Positions 17,493-25,797 of a stretch of DNA of 64,000 nt are shown here, in pieces. How positions within the stretch are numbered: the stretch's first letter is position 1; each line of letters starts with the position of its first letter. A program made the translations under genes and the position numbers. The notes under the pieces were generated by a model. That model saw nothing but the letters and a program-made list of their open reading frames with translations. It was not told the DNA's origin and made no database searches. Source of the stretch: JBBSAT01 sp046351235 (GTDB lineage: Bacteria > Myxococcota_A > Polyangia > Polyangiales > Sandaracinaceae); assembly GCA_046351235.1 (NCBI GenBank), contig JAXLYV010000003.1, positions 434,001-498,000 of the forward strand, read 5' to 3'.

Positions 17493-18224
17493 TCAGGGCT
17501 CGATCGCCCGCGAGGCGCCGGAGGGCGTGAGCTCGCGCCGCAGTCGGCGCACGAGCGAGAGAGCCTCGGACGCCGCGGAGGACAGGCCGAGATGATCGAT
17601 CGCGTCTTCGAGCGCGTCGTGGGCGAAGGCACGATACGCGTTGGGCGTCGCGTGGGCCTGGGGCGCACGGGTGAAGCGCGGCGTCTGGAGCAGCACATCG
17701 AGCCCGGCGCACTCGTTCACGACGTCGTGCGATGCGAAGAAGCTCTCGAGGCCCTCGTCCTCGTCCGCCGTCGGGCCGATCAGCGCCGCTCTCACCGGCA
17801 GAGGCTCGTCGATTCCCGAGCTCGTGCCCCACCGAACCGAGTCCGTGAGCGCCCAGACCAGCGCGACCGATGTCGTCAGCCACGTCACCGCCGCCGTTCC
17901 GTAGGGCGGCGGGCTCACCGTCGGCGCAGGCCGATCCCAGTCCGCGAGCCGAGCGCGCACGCGCTCCTCCGTCTGCACGTCGTGATCCATCGGAGCCGCG
18001 ACGGGCGCGAGAGACGGTGGCGCGGTGCGCTCGCAGGTCGACGGAGAAGTCGTCGCCGCGACGGTCGCTGGTGCGCTCTGCGGCGCCGCCGAGGTGGGGA
18101 CCGCGCTCCCGGCGACGGTCGGCGGCGCAGCGCCGCAAGCGCCGCCGAGCGAGACCACCGCGGAGACGAGCACCCCGCGGCCCCGCGCGAGCGCGCTCCG
18201 TTCTCGCCGCCTCGTCTCTCCCAT
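17493..18224 (-). CDS. Hypothetical secreted or lipid-anchored protein
   Basis: The 243-residue protein has a basic N terminus (MGETRRRERSALARGRG), a hydrophobic stretch ending ...VVSLGGACGAAPP (weak lipobox), and a Ser/Thr/Ala/Pro-rich linker to about residue 75. A mostly helical domain with many acidic residues follows (SGIDEPLPVRAAL, EDEGLESFFASHDVVNECAG). ATG 18224 is the chosen start because upstream codons are Arg/Gly-rich and lack features of protein. Divergent from the TPR gene at 18500. No family recognised. Confidence 0.55.
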   Translation of the reverse strand: MGETRRRERSALARGRGVLVSAVVSLGGACGAAPPTVAGSAVPTSAAPQSAPATVAATTSPSTCERTAPPSLAPVAAPMDHDVQTEERVRARLADWDRPAPTVSPPPYGTAAVTWLTTSVALVWALTDSVRWGTSSGIDEPLPVRAALIGPTADEDEGLESFFASHDVVNECAGLDVLLQTPRFTRAPQAHATPNAYRAFAHDALEDAIDHLGLSSAASEALSLVRRLRRELTPSGASRAIEP

Positions 18225-18499
18225 CGCCAGGTCCAGGCCTCGGTGCAACGGTCCACGCGGCAGCAGACCTCGTGCCACGGGGGAGCGCGCGGGCGGGCTG
18301 CATCCGCCGCCGGCACGCCGTGCCATCGGGACGCGCGCGCTCGAAGGATGCGTCACGTGACACGTCCCACCCGCGGCGGCACCGCGCCTGCACGGGTCGC
18401 GCGCGTCAGCCGAGAACGTGCTGGGCACGCTGCTCGCAGTGAGCGCCGTGCGGCCTCGCGCCGCCCGCGCCTCGAGGCGCGGTGCACGGAGGAAGATCG

Positions 18500-19294
18500 A
18501 TGCGCTCGTGTCGCTGGCTCGCTCGTCTCGGGATCTCGTTTCTGGCGTGGGCGCTGATCGCGACCACTGCCTCGGCCCAGGCGTCCACCGCCGACGACGA
18601 GGAGGCGCGACGGCTCTTCCGGATCGGACAAGCGCACTACGACCACGGCGACTTCCGCGAGGCAGCGACGGAGTTCGAGTCCGCCTACGCGCTCTCCCAT
18701 CGACCGGAGCTGCTCTTCAACGTCTACGTCGCAGCGCGCGACGCGGGCGACCTCGTCCGCGCCCGCGAGGCGCTGCGGGGCTACCTCGACGCGCTTCCCG
18801 ACGCGGACGGCGCGGCGGCGCTTCGCTCGCGGCTCGCCGTCCTGGACGCGCAGGCGAGCGGCGCCGCGGACGACGGCGGGGAGACGGCCAGCGAGGAGAC
18901 GGTAGCCTCGCCCCCGACTCCGCACGACGCCGCCGCCGCGTCCTCGGGCAGCTCGGGCGGCATCTCGTTCGGGCGCTCGCCCGTGGGATGGATCGTGGGC
19001 GGCGTCGGTGCGGCGGCCGTCGTCGCGGCGATCGTGACGGGCGTGCTCGCGCTCCAGCAGCAGGGCGCCCTCGAGGGCCGCTGCAGCCCCGATGGCACGT
19101 GTCCGGCGGGCTTCGAGCAGGACCGCGATCTCGGCAACACGCTCGCCGTCACGACCGACGTGCTGGGCGCGGTCGGCGCCGTGGGCCTCGCGGTCGGCGT
19201 GACCTTGCTCTTCGTCCTCGAACCGGGCGGGCCCGAGCTGCGCGCGGAGTGCAGCGGCCAGGGGTGCGTCGGGCGGCTCTCGGTTTCCTTTTGA
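18500..19294 (+). CDS. Secreted TPR protein with two membrane segments
   Basis: GGAGGAAG precedes ATG 18500. The 264-residue product has a cleavable signal peptide ending TASAQA, then TPR-like helices (ARRLFRIGQAHYDHGDFREA ... LLFNVYVAARDAGDLVRARE) to about residue 110, a Ser/Ala linker, and two hydrophobic segments (WIVGGVGAAAVVAAIVTGVL; VLGAVGAVGLAVGVTLLFVL) flanking a short Cys-containing loop. This layout (periplasmic TPR, linker, C-terminal TM hairpin) is common in myxobacterial envelope proteins of unknown role. The lipoprotein gene starts 14 bp downstream. Confidence 0.7.
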   Translation: MRSCRWLARLGISFLAWALIATTASAQASTADDEEARRLFRIGQAHYDHGDFREAATEFESAYALSHRPELLFNVYVAARDAGDLVRAREALRGYLDALPDADGAAALRSRLAVLDAQASGAADDGGETASEETVASPPTPHDAAAASSGSSGGISFGRSPVGWIVGGVGAAAVVAAIVTGVLALQQQGALEGRCSPDGTCPAGFEQDRDLGNTLAVTTDVLGAVGAVGLAVGVTLLFVLEPGGPELRAECSGQGCVGRLSVSF

Positions 19295-19308
19295 ACGGAG
19301 GTGATCTC

Positions 19309-20034
19309 GTGAACAAGACCATTCGATTCCACGTCGTCGGCAAGAGCCTCGCCCTCTTGGCCCTCGCTGCCCTTCCGGCCTGCGAGGCCGTGACGACCTT
19401 CGGTCGCTTCCACGAAGGAGACGGCGCGATGTCCGAGGACGGCGGCGGCACCGACGCATCGATGCAGCGCGATGCGGGCGCGGATGCGTCCACGCGCGAC
19501 GCCGGCGACGGCGGCATCGTTCCGCGCGACACGGGCGGCATCGACGCGTTCGCCTCCGACACCGGCGCTCGCGACGCCGGAGGCTCCGACACCGGCACCG
19601 ACGCGTGTCACGTCGACATCGCGCTGACGTGCGACGGGCGCTGCGGATCGGTGATCGATCCGACCTGCGGCGTGAGCATCGACTGCGGAAACCACTGCGT
19701 CGCGCCCACGGTCTGCGGTGGAGAGGGCCAGCCGACCTACTGCGGCTGCACGTCGGATCCCCGCTCCACGACGTGCTCGGCCGGACGCTGCGGCCTCATC
19801 GTCGACAACTGCGGCCGCACCGTCGACTGCGGCAATCCTTGCGTCTTCCCGGAGACGTGCGGCGGCGGCGTGGACGGCGACACCACCGCCTGCGGCTGCA
19901 CGCCGGAGCCCGACCCGTGCGGCACTCACGTCTGCGGCTTCGTCACCGACCAATGCGGCAACCGCGTCTCGTGTGGCAACTGTCGGTCCGGAACCATGTG
20001 CTGTGAGACGGGCTGCTTGCCCAACTGCAACTGA
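19309..20034 (+). CDS. Cys-rich lipoprotein with tandem CG/DCGN repeats
   Basis: The GTG start follows a ribosome site, GGAGGTGAT at 19297-19305, that matches the 16S anti-SD core over nine bases. The 241-residue product has signal and lipobox LLALAALPAC, then about 75 residues of DAG/DTG-rich linker. About three repeats follow of the form C-G-x-x-(I/V)-(D/V)-x-x-C-G-x-x-(I/V)-(D/S)-C-G-N with further CGC units, ending CCETGCLPNC. The repeats suggest a disulfide-knotted stalk. It is co-directional with the TPR gene (14-bp gap) and followed by a strong hairpin. Function unknown. Confidence 0.72.
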   Translation: MNKTIRFHVVGKSLALLALAALPACEAVTTFGRFHEGDGAMSEDGGGTDASMQRDAGADASTRDAGDGGIVPRDTGGIDAFASDTGARDAGGSDTGTDACHVDIALTCDGRCGSVIDPTCGVSIDCGNHCVAPTVCGGEGQPTYCGCTSDPRSTTCSAGRCGLIVDNCGRTVDCGNPCVFPETCGGGVDGDTTACGCTPEPDPCGTHVCGFVTDQCGNRVSCGNCRSGTMCCETGCLPNCN

Positions 20035-20093
20035 TCGAGCCGCGCGCTCGGAGCTCGGACGAGCCTCCGGGCGCGCGCCCGGTGCTCCGACGA

Positions 20094-20138
20094 ACGACAC
20101 GACCCGCCCGAGCGAATGCTCGCGGCGGGTCGTGTCGT
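20094..20138. terminator. Strong bidirectional terminator hairpin
   Basis: A perfect 15-bp stem (ACGACACGACCCGCC at 20094-20108 with its complement at 20124-20138) is topped by a further 5-bp stem (CGAGC/GCTCG) and a GAAT loop. It sits midway between convergent genes ending at 20034 and 20201. A short pyrimidine run (CTTCC) follows on the plus strand. Confidence 0.75.
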
Positions 20139-20200
20139 CTTCCGGTTCGAGCGCCCACGCTACCGTGCGGCACCGCGCTGGCGCCTGCGCGGGTCGCGCT

Positions 20201-21679
20201 TCAGCCGCCCTCGCCCCGGTACTGATCCGGATCCACGCCGTGCGCGGCGATCCATCGATAGACCTGCTTGCGCGAGCGCGAGGTGGCGCGCGCGACCTCG
20301 GACACCGAGCCTCCGTGCTGTCGCAAGAGCGCCTCGAGCTCTGTCCGCGTCGGCGCCGTCGGCCGCGGCCTGCGTGGCCCCGACGCGCTCGCACCGCCCT
20401 TCGACGGCTCTTCCGTCGCGACCGCGCCGGCAGAGGCGTGGCGGGTGAGCCGCGAGGCCGCGAGCCGCTCGCCGATCGCCGCGAGCGGGATCCGCTCGCC
20501 CGGCGCCTCCTCGGCCAGGATGCGCAGCTGCGCGGCGATCGTGCGGAGCTCGCGGACGTTGAAGGGCCACGGATGCAGCAAGAGCGCGCGCAGCAGCTCG
20601 AACTGCATCGGCGGCAGGCGCCCGCCGTGATGATGCGCGAGCAGCGGGAACAGGTCCTCGAGCCGGTCGCGGAGCGGCGGCAGCTGCAACGTGAACTCCG
20701 CGACGCGCGCGTAGAGATCGCCGCGGAAGCGCCCCGAGCGCACCTCGTCCACCACGTTGCGGTTCGTCGCCGCGACGACGCGCACGTCGACGGGCACGGG
20801 CGCGAGCGAGCCCACCGGCACCACCTGACGGTCCTCGAGCACGCGGAGCAGCTTCGCCTGCAGCTCGAGCGGCAGCTCCGCGAGCTCGTCGAGGAAGAGC
20901 GTTCCGCGATCGGCGCCACGGAACACGCCCGCGCTGGCCTTCTGCGCGCCCGTGAAGGCGCCGGCGACGTGGCCGAACAACGTCGACTCGGCGAGCGTCG
21001 CCGGGACGGCCGCGCAGTTCAGGGCCACGAAGGGCCCGTCGCGATCCGACGCCGCGTGGAGCGCGCGCGCGACCACCTCTTTCCCCGTGCCGCTCTCGCC
21101 GAGCAGGAGCACCGTGAGCGGCTGCAGCGCCATCCGCGCCACCGCGCGACGCACCGCGCGCATCGGAACCGACTCTCCGAGCAGCCCCGGCAGCGCGGGG
21201 GCCGTCGCCTCGTGCGCATGCAGGGTGCGCACGAGGAGCGCGGACTCTCCGAGCAAGATCAGGTCGCCGTCGCGGAGTGTCGCGCGATCGACACTCGCGC
21301 CGTTGACCTCCGTGCCCGACGAGCTCTGGTTGGCGATCAGAAGGTCGCCGCCGCTGCGCGTGAGCGTCGCGTGCTGCCTCGAGACGCGCGGATCGGCGGC
21401 GAGCCCGAGCGCCTCGGGGCTGCCCGCGCGCCCGAGCGTCGTGCGCGCAGTGAGCAGGTGAGCCTTGGGCTCGACGGGCGCGCCCGCGATCACCAGCGGT
21501 ACGAGCGCGACACGACCCGGCTGCGTCGAGCTGGGCTCGCGATCGCGGATGGTGCTGTCGAGCGAGCGAGTCAAGCCGTGGTCCCTCGGGTGCGACACCG
21601 TAGCACGGGGCCCCTCCAGGACCGCGTGCTCGGCACGGTCCCGACCTTCGCGAAGCGCTGTCTCGTCGTCGTACTGCAT
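20201..21679 (-). CDS. FHA-domain sigma-54-dependent transcriptional activator
   Basis: The 492-residue regulator has an N-terminal FHA domain (about 50-140: LGRAGS ... VSRQHATL ... SSSGTEVNG), which should sense phosphothreonine. The sigma-54 AAA+ domain shows Walker A GESGTGKE, the sigma-54-contact loop GAFTGA, Walker B GTLFLDEL and sensor ATNRN; LHPWPFNVRELR follows. The C-terminal Fis-type helix-turn-helix is SEVARATSRSRKQVYRWI. This FHA-AAA-Fis architecture is characteristic of myxobacterial enhancer-binding proteins controlled by Ser/Thr kinases. ATG 21679 is preferred over an in-frame ATG at 21745. Confidence 0.87.
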   Translation of the reverse strand: MQYDDETALREGRDRAEHAVLEGPRATVSHPRDHGLTRSLDSTIRDREPSSTQPGRVALVPLVIAGAPVEPKAHLLTARTTLGRAGSPEALGLAADPRVSRQHATLTRSGGDLLIANQSSSGTEVNGASVDRATLRDGDLILLGESALLVRTLHAHEATAPALPGLLGESVPMRAVRRAVARMALQPLTVLLLGESGTGKEVVARALHAASDRDGPFVALNCAAVPATLAESTLFGHVAGAFTGAQKASAGVFRGADRGTLFLDELAELPLELQAKLLRVLEDRQVVPVGSLAPVPVDVRVVAATNRNVVDEVRSGRFRGDLYARVAEFTLQLPPLRDRLEDLFPLLAHHHGGRLPPMQFELLRALLLHPWPFNVRELRTIAAQLRILAEEAPGERIPLAAIGERLAASRLTRHASAGAVATEEPSKGGASASGPRRPRPTAPTRTELEALLRQHGGSVSEVARATSRSRKQVYRWIAAHGVDPDQYRGEGG

Positions 21680-21773
21680 GGTCGAGAGATACGCGCCCTC
21701 ACGCCTCGGCGCTCCCACGCGGAACGTGACGTGGGACGGTCTCATGTCTCGCGTCACGGCTCGGCCTCCACGG

Positions 21774-22862
21774 CTACGCCGGCACACGACTGGCGAAGCG
21801 CACCGCGTCGAGGCGCTCGGCGAGCTCCGCGAGCGTCACCCGCTTGCCGCGCGCCTCCTCGACCGAGAGACGCAGCAGCGTCGCGAAGCGCGGCAGCTCG
21901 GCGGCGTTCGAGGGCCAAGGATGCAGCACGATCGCGCGCAGCAGCTCGAACGTCATCGGGGGCAGCGGCCCACCGAAGTAGGTCGCCAGCTGCGGCAGGA
22001 TGTCCTCGCGACACTCGCGCAGTGGCGGCAGGTGAACGATCGATTCCGCGAGACACTCGAAGAGCGCGCGTCGAAGGCGTCCCGAGCGAACGCACTCCGC
22101 GACGTCATCGTACGACGCCGCCACCGCCGCCACGTCGGACGAGCGCGCGACGGAACGAGCCCCCTCGTCGGTGGCTCCGAGCGCCGTCTCCAGGCGCTCC
22201 TGTGCGCGCAAGCTCGTGCTCGTGATGCTCTCGACGAAGAGCGTGCCGTTCTCCGCTTCCGAGAGAGCGCGCGCACAGAGCGCCGCCTCGTGGAGGTCCC
22301 CCGGAAACAGCTCGCTGTTCCAGCGCACGAAGCGCCCCTCGCGGCGCCGCACGCGATGCACGGCGCGCGCGGCCGCCGCTTGGCCGCATCCTCGCTCCCC
22401 GACGAGGAGCACTCGGCTCTTCGACTGGGCTGCGTCCATCAGACGGCGACGCGCCGCACGGAGCGCCGGCGCGTTGCCGAAGAGCCCCGCGACCTCGGCG
22501 TCCCGCGACTCCGCCGAGGCGCGCGCGAGCAGAAGCGAGTGTCCGACACCGATCACGTCGCCGTCCGCGAGCACGCTGCGATCGACCGGTCGGCCGTTCA
22601 CTTCCACGCGGAGCGGGCCCACGCTCTCGAGCAAGAGGCGCGCATCCGAGATGCGACGCAAGCGCGCGTGGGCGCGCGATACGTAGGGATCGCGACCGAG
22701 CCCGAGCCCGTCGGGGCCGCCGCGCCCCAGCACGAGGTGCTCGTCGACCGCGACCGGTGGCGCGGTCACCGGAAGCCCGGACACGACGAGCGGCACGAGC
22801 GCCGTGGGCGACGCCACGGTCGGGACGCCATGAGACTGCTCGCGCTCGACCGACCTACGCAT
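21774..22862 (-). CDS. Degenerate FHA/AAA paralogue of the adjacent sigma-54 activator
   Basis: The 362-residue protein clearly derives from duplication of the downstream gene. It shares the FHA domain (LGRGGPDGLGLGRDPYVSRAHARL ... EVNGRPVDRSVLADGDVI) and the C-terminal AAA region (LPPMTFELLRAIVLHPWPSN). Key residues are lost: Walker A reads GERGCGQAA (Lys to Gln), Walker B reads GTLFVES (no Asp), GAFTGA is absent, and there is no DNA-binding domain. It cannot be a normal activator, but its frame is intact, so it may act as a phosphopeptide-binding modulator. It lies 94 bp upstream of the active copy on the same strand. Confidence 0.78.
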   Translation of the reverse strand: MRRSVEREQSHGVPTVASPTALVPLVVSGLPVTAPPVAVDEHLVLGRGGPDGLGLGRDPYVSRAHARLRRISDARLLLESVGPLRVEVNGRPVDRSVLADGDVIGVGHSLLLARASAESRDAEVAGLFGNAPALRAARRRLMDAAQSKSRVLLVGERGCGQAAAARAVHRVRRREGRFVRWNSELFPGDLHEAALCARALSEAENGTLFVESITSTSLRAQERLETALGATDEGARSVARSSDVAAVAASYDDVAECVRSGRLRRALFECLAESIVHLPPLRECREDILPQLATYFGGPLPPMTFELLRAIVLHPWPSNAAELPRFATLLRLSVEEARGKRVTLAELAERLDAVRFASRVPA

Positions 22863-23529
22863 CGGCACGGGCGGCTCGCAACGGGTGATGGCGCCCCTCG
22901 AGCGAGCACGCGACGCCGCGGCCCGCGGCGCGCGCGAGCGCGGAAGGAACGATGGAGGCGGGCGTAGAACGCATTCGGGCTCGTACGAGCCGCGCAGCAA
23001 TCCGCATACCCCGCACACGAGACGTGGGCTCACGCGGAGGCGCCGCGATCGGCGCGGCGGTCTCGTGACCCGAATCGGGGACCGCACCGCGACCGCGCCA
23101 CGGCCGCTCCCGACCCACGCGCGGCGCGCAGGGCCGCGGCTCGCGCGAGCGCGGCGTGAGCGCGTCGATCGACGCGGGGGCGCGCGTTCCGATGGCGCTC
23201 GCGCGGATCGAGCCCGGAGGTTGCATCGAGAAGACCTCGGAAGAGCGAAGGGGCTCGGCGTCGCACGGGGTGCCCGTGCGATGGGGCCCTGACGGAGCGT
23301 GGGGGCGCGTGGCACGACGCCTTCGAGTCTCGACGGAGATGCTCGCGGCGGCTCCGTACCGGCCTCGACCGAGCGTCCGCGCTCGCCGACGACGCGCCCA
23401 GCTCTGGGGGCGCAGGCAAGCAGACGCGAAAGAAGAAGAGCTCGCCGCGCCGGCGGAAGGGAGACGCCGGCGCGGCGAGCGGCAGAGCAGGAGCCCGACG
23501 GTCCGGGAAGACCCGTCAGGCCACCGCGA
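22863..23529. other. 667-bp intergenic region
   Basis: The open frames here are Arg/Ala/Ser-rich out-of-frame type with no recognisable domain, so I call no gene. It holds the promoter region for the degenerate FHA gene (left end) and a strong terminator hairpin near the right end. Confidence 0.55.
23440..23480 (-). terminator. Intrinsic terminator downstream of the second MopE-like gene
   Basis: A perfect 16-bp inverted repeat (GCTCGCCGCGCCGGCG, loop GAAGGGAGA, then its complement) lies 50 bp beyond the stop at 23530. On the minus strand the stem is followed by CTCTTCTTCTTT, a pyrimidine tract consistent with an intrinsic terminator. Confidence 0.72.
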
Positions 23530-24660
23530 TCAGTGACAGGCCTGTTCCTGCGAGGTCGTGCCGAGGTTGCAGCTGCCCGTGCCCGTGCAGCTCGTCACCC
23601 AGCTCCCCGAGGTACCGCAGGCAGGCACGCCGTTTCGCCAACCGAGGCTGGCCTGGTAGCAAGTCGGGACGCTGCCCGCCTGCGTGTAGCAGTTGTACGT
23701 CGAGCCGTACTGACGCCGCTCGCTGCCGTCGCAGTCGAAGTCCCAGCCGCCGCACGCCGAGCCGCCCGACGAGCCCGTGTACCAGTCGGTCTGTCCGGGA
23801 TGGACGCGGCCATCGGCGTCGCAGCAATCGCTCGTCGCGTCCCGTCCGAGCTGCCCGGCGTGCGCACACGTCGTGTCCGGGCTCGTGACCACGCCGTCAC
23901 TCCGGAAGCCGTCGCCGTCGGCGTCCGCATAGCAGAGCTCGTGTCCATCGCAGTCGTCGTCGAAGTCGTTGCCGACGACCTCGGTCGCGCCCGGGTACAC
24001 GAGCGCGTACGTGTCGAGGCAGTCGATCCCCGCGGAGGCCGGCGCCTGGTGGCGCACGGCGAGGCACATCAGGTCCGTCGAGGCGCTCACCGTCGTGGCG
24101 CGATACCCGTCACGATCGGTGTCGTCGTAGCAGAGCTCCGTGCCGTTGCAGTCCTCGTCGATCAGATCCCCGGGGATCTCGGTCGCGCCCGGATGGATGT
24201 CCGCGCTCGCGTCGTTGCAGTCGACACCGCAGCCGCCCAGGCTGCTCGACGCGTACCCGTCACCGTCGGCGTCGACGAGCGTCTCGACGCAGCCGCTCGC
24301 CGGATTGCAGCTCGCGGTGTGGCACGCGTCGCGGGGCGTGCAGGTCAGCGGCGTGCCCGCGGTGCAGGTTCCGCTCGCGCACGTCTCGGTGCCGTTGCAG
24401 GGATTGCCGTCGTCGCACTCCGTGGAGCTCGCGCAACCGCTCCAGGCGTCGGGCGGGACGTAGGCATCGGGCTGATCACCGCCGTCCACGCGCACGTTCG
24501 CGTCGTGGAGATCGTGCGCGTCGCTCGTCGCGCCGTCGGGCACGCGGGCGTCGGTGCCGCCGCCGTCGACGGGAGAAGGAGACGAGGTGGAGCAACCTCC
24601 GATCGCGACGAGCGCGACACAGGAAAGTAGGAGCGAGAGCGAGAGAGCGTGTTGCTTCAT
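23530..24660 (-). CDS. MopE-like lipoprotein with Asp/Cys metal-binding-type repeats
   Basis: The 376-residue lipoprotein has signal and lipobox VALVAIGGC, then a long linker rich in DG, DA and HD (to about 80). A CNGTETCASGTC segment of the kind that precedes such repeats follows, then four to five repeats of D-x-D-G-D-G-Y/F ... D-C-x-D ... H/Y-P-G-A/Q-T-E ... D-D-D-C-D-G. The C-terminal ~80 residues differ (CYTQAGSVPTCYQ ... QEQAC). It is related in design to the protein at 1744-3294. Surface location and cation binding are inferred from the family. Confidence 0.75.
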   Translation of the reverse strand: MKQHALSLSLLLSCVALVAIGGCSTSSPSPVDGGGTDARVPDGATSDAHDLHDANVRVDGGDQPDAYVPPDAWSGCASSTECDDGNPCNGTETCASGTCTAGTPLTCTPRDACHTASCNPASGCVETLVDADGDGYASSSLGGCGVDCNDASADIHPGATEIPGDLIDEDCNGTELCYDDTDRDGYRATTVSASTDLMCLAVRHQAPASAGIDCLDTYALVYPGATEVVGNDFDDDCDGHELCYADADGDGFRSDGVVTSPDTTCAHAGQLGRDATSDCCDADGRVHPGQTDWYTGSSGGSACGGWDFDCDGSERRQYGSTYNCYTQAGSVPTCYQASLGWRNGVPACGTSGSWVTSCTGTGSCNLGTTSQEQACH

Positions 24661-25067
24661 GCCCGCTGGCTCAGCAACCACCGCGCCAGTCGCCGCAGCG
24701 CGTCGCCCCGCGGCGCCGACGCGAGACACGACGCGGAGCGCGCGCCAGACACCCCCGGCCTCCCGGCGCACCCACGCGGGATTTCCGGAGCGCGCGCGTT
24801 TCTTCCCCGCGTCGCGAGCGACGGAGCTCTTTTTCTCGCGCGTGGGACGGTCACGGGGCGCCCCGTGGCCGTCTCACGCGGCCGCCTCGAGCGGGGATCC
24901 TCCCGGCGCCTTCTCGAAGCAGCCGCCCCCGGGCACGCGCGCCTCGGCCTCGGCCACCGCGCGCCCCGCCGCGGAGGGGCGAAATCCACCGGCAACCTCC
25001 CCGTTCGTCGCCCGTCGGCGCTTTCGCGGATGCGGATTCGGCCGCCGTGCCTAGCTCGTGAAGCGCC
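24661..25067. other. 407-bp divergent intergenic region
   Basis: This lies between the MopE-like gene (minus) and the ABC exporter operon (plus). It should contain both promoters. I find no convincing small gene, repeat or hairpin. Confidence 0.5.
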
Positions 25068-25790
25068 GTGACCCGCGTCCTCGAAGCTCGCGCCCTGACG
25101 AAGATCTACCGCATGGGCGAGATCGACGTGCAGGCGCTCCGTGGCGTCGACTTCTCGCTCGAGGCGGGCGAGCTCGTCGTGCTCGTGGGCGCTTCGGGCA
25201 GCGGCAAGTCGACCCTGCTGAACATCCTCGGCGGCCTCGACACGCCGACCGAGGGGACGGTCGTCTACCGAGATCGGCACGGCGGCGGCGAGCACGATCT
25301 CACGCGCGCCCGCGACCGCGCGCTCACGCTCTACCGCCGCGAGCACGTCGGCTTCGTCTTCCAGTTCTACAACCTCGTGCCGAGCCTCACCGCGCGCGAG
25401 AACGTCGAGCTCGTCACCGACGTCTCCGAGGCGCCGATGAGCGCCGTCGAGGTGCTACGCATGGTCGGCCTCGAAGAGCGCATCGATCACTTCCCGGCGC
25501 AGCTCTCGGGCGGCGAGCAGCAGCGCGTCGCGATCGCCCGCGCGGTCGCCAAGCGCCCCGATCTGCTCCTCTGCGACGAGCCGACCGGCGCCCTCGACTA
25601 CAAGACCGGCCTGCTCGTCCTCGAGGTGATCGAGCGCGTGAACCGCGAGCTCGGCACCGCCACCGTCGTCATCACGCACAACGCGCCCATCGCGGGCATG
25701 GCCGATCGCATCGTGACGCTCGCCGACGGCCGCGTGCAGGGCGACCGCCAGAACGCCGCGCGCGTCCCCATCTCGCAGATCGCCTGGTGA
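25068..25790 (+). CDS. ABC transporter ATP-binding protein, LolD/MacB type
   Basis: The 240-residue ATPase opens with GTG 25068. It has Walker A GASGSGKST, Q-loop FVFQFYNLVPSLTARENVEL (the FQxxNLxPxLTxxENV form typical of LolD/MacB/FtsE-type exporters), signature LSGGEQQRVAIARA, Walker B LLLCDEPTGALD and H-loop VITHNA. It is the first gene of a three-gene operon with an FtsX permease (7 bp downstream) and an HlyD adaptor. It powers movement of a substrate from the periplasmic side rather than classical channel export. Confidence 0.9.
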   Translation: MTRVLEARALTKIYRMGEIDVQALRGVDFSLEAGELVVLVGASGSGKSTLLNILGGLDTPTEGTVVYRDRHGGGEHDLTRARDRALTLYRREHVGFVFQFYNLVPSLTARENVELVTDVSEAPMSAVEVLRMVGLEERIDHFPAQLSGGEQQRVAIARAVAKRPDLLLCDEPTGALDYKTGLLVLEVIERVNRELGTATVVITHNAPIAGMADRIVTLADGRVQGDRQNAARVPISQIAW

Positions 25791-25797
25791 TCCAGCG

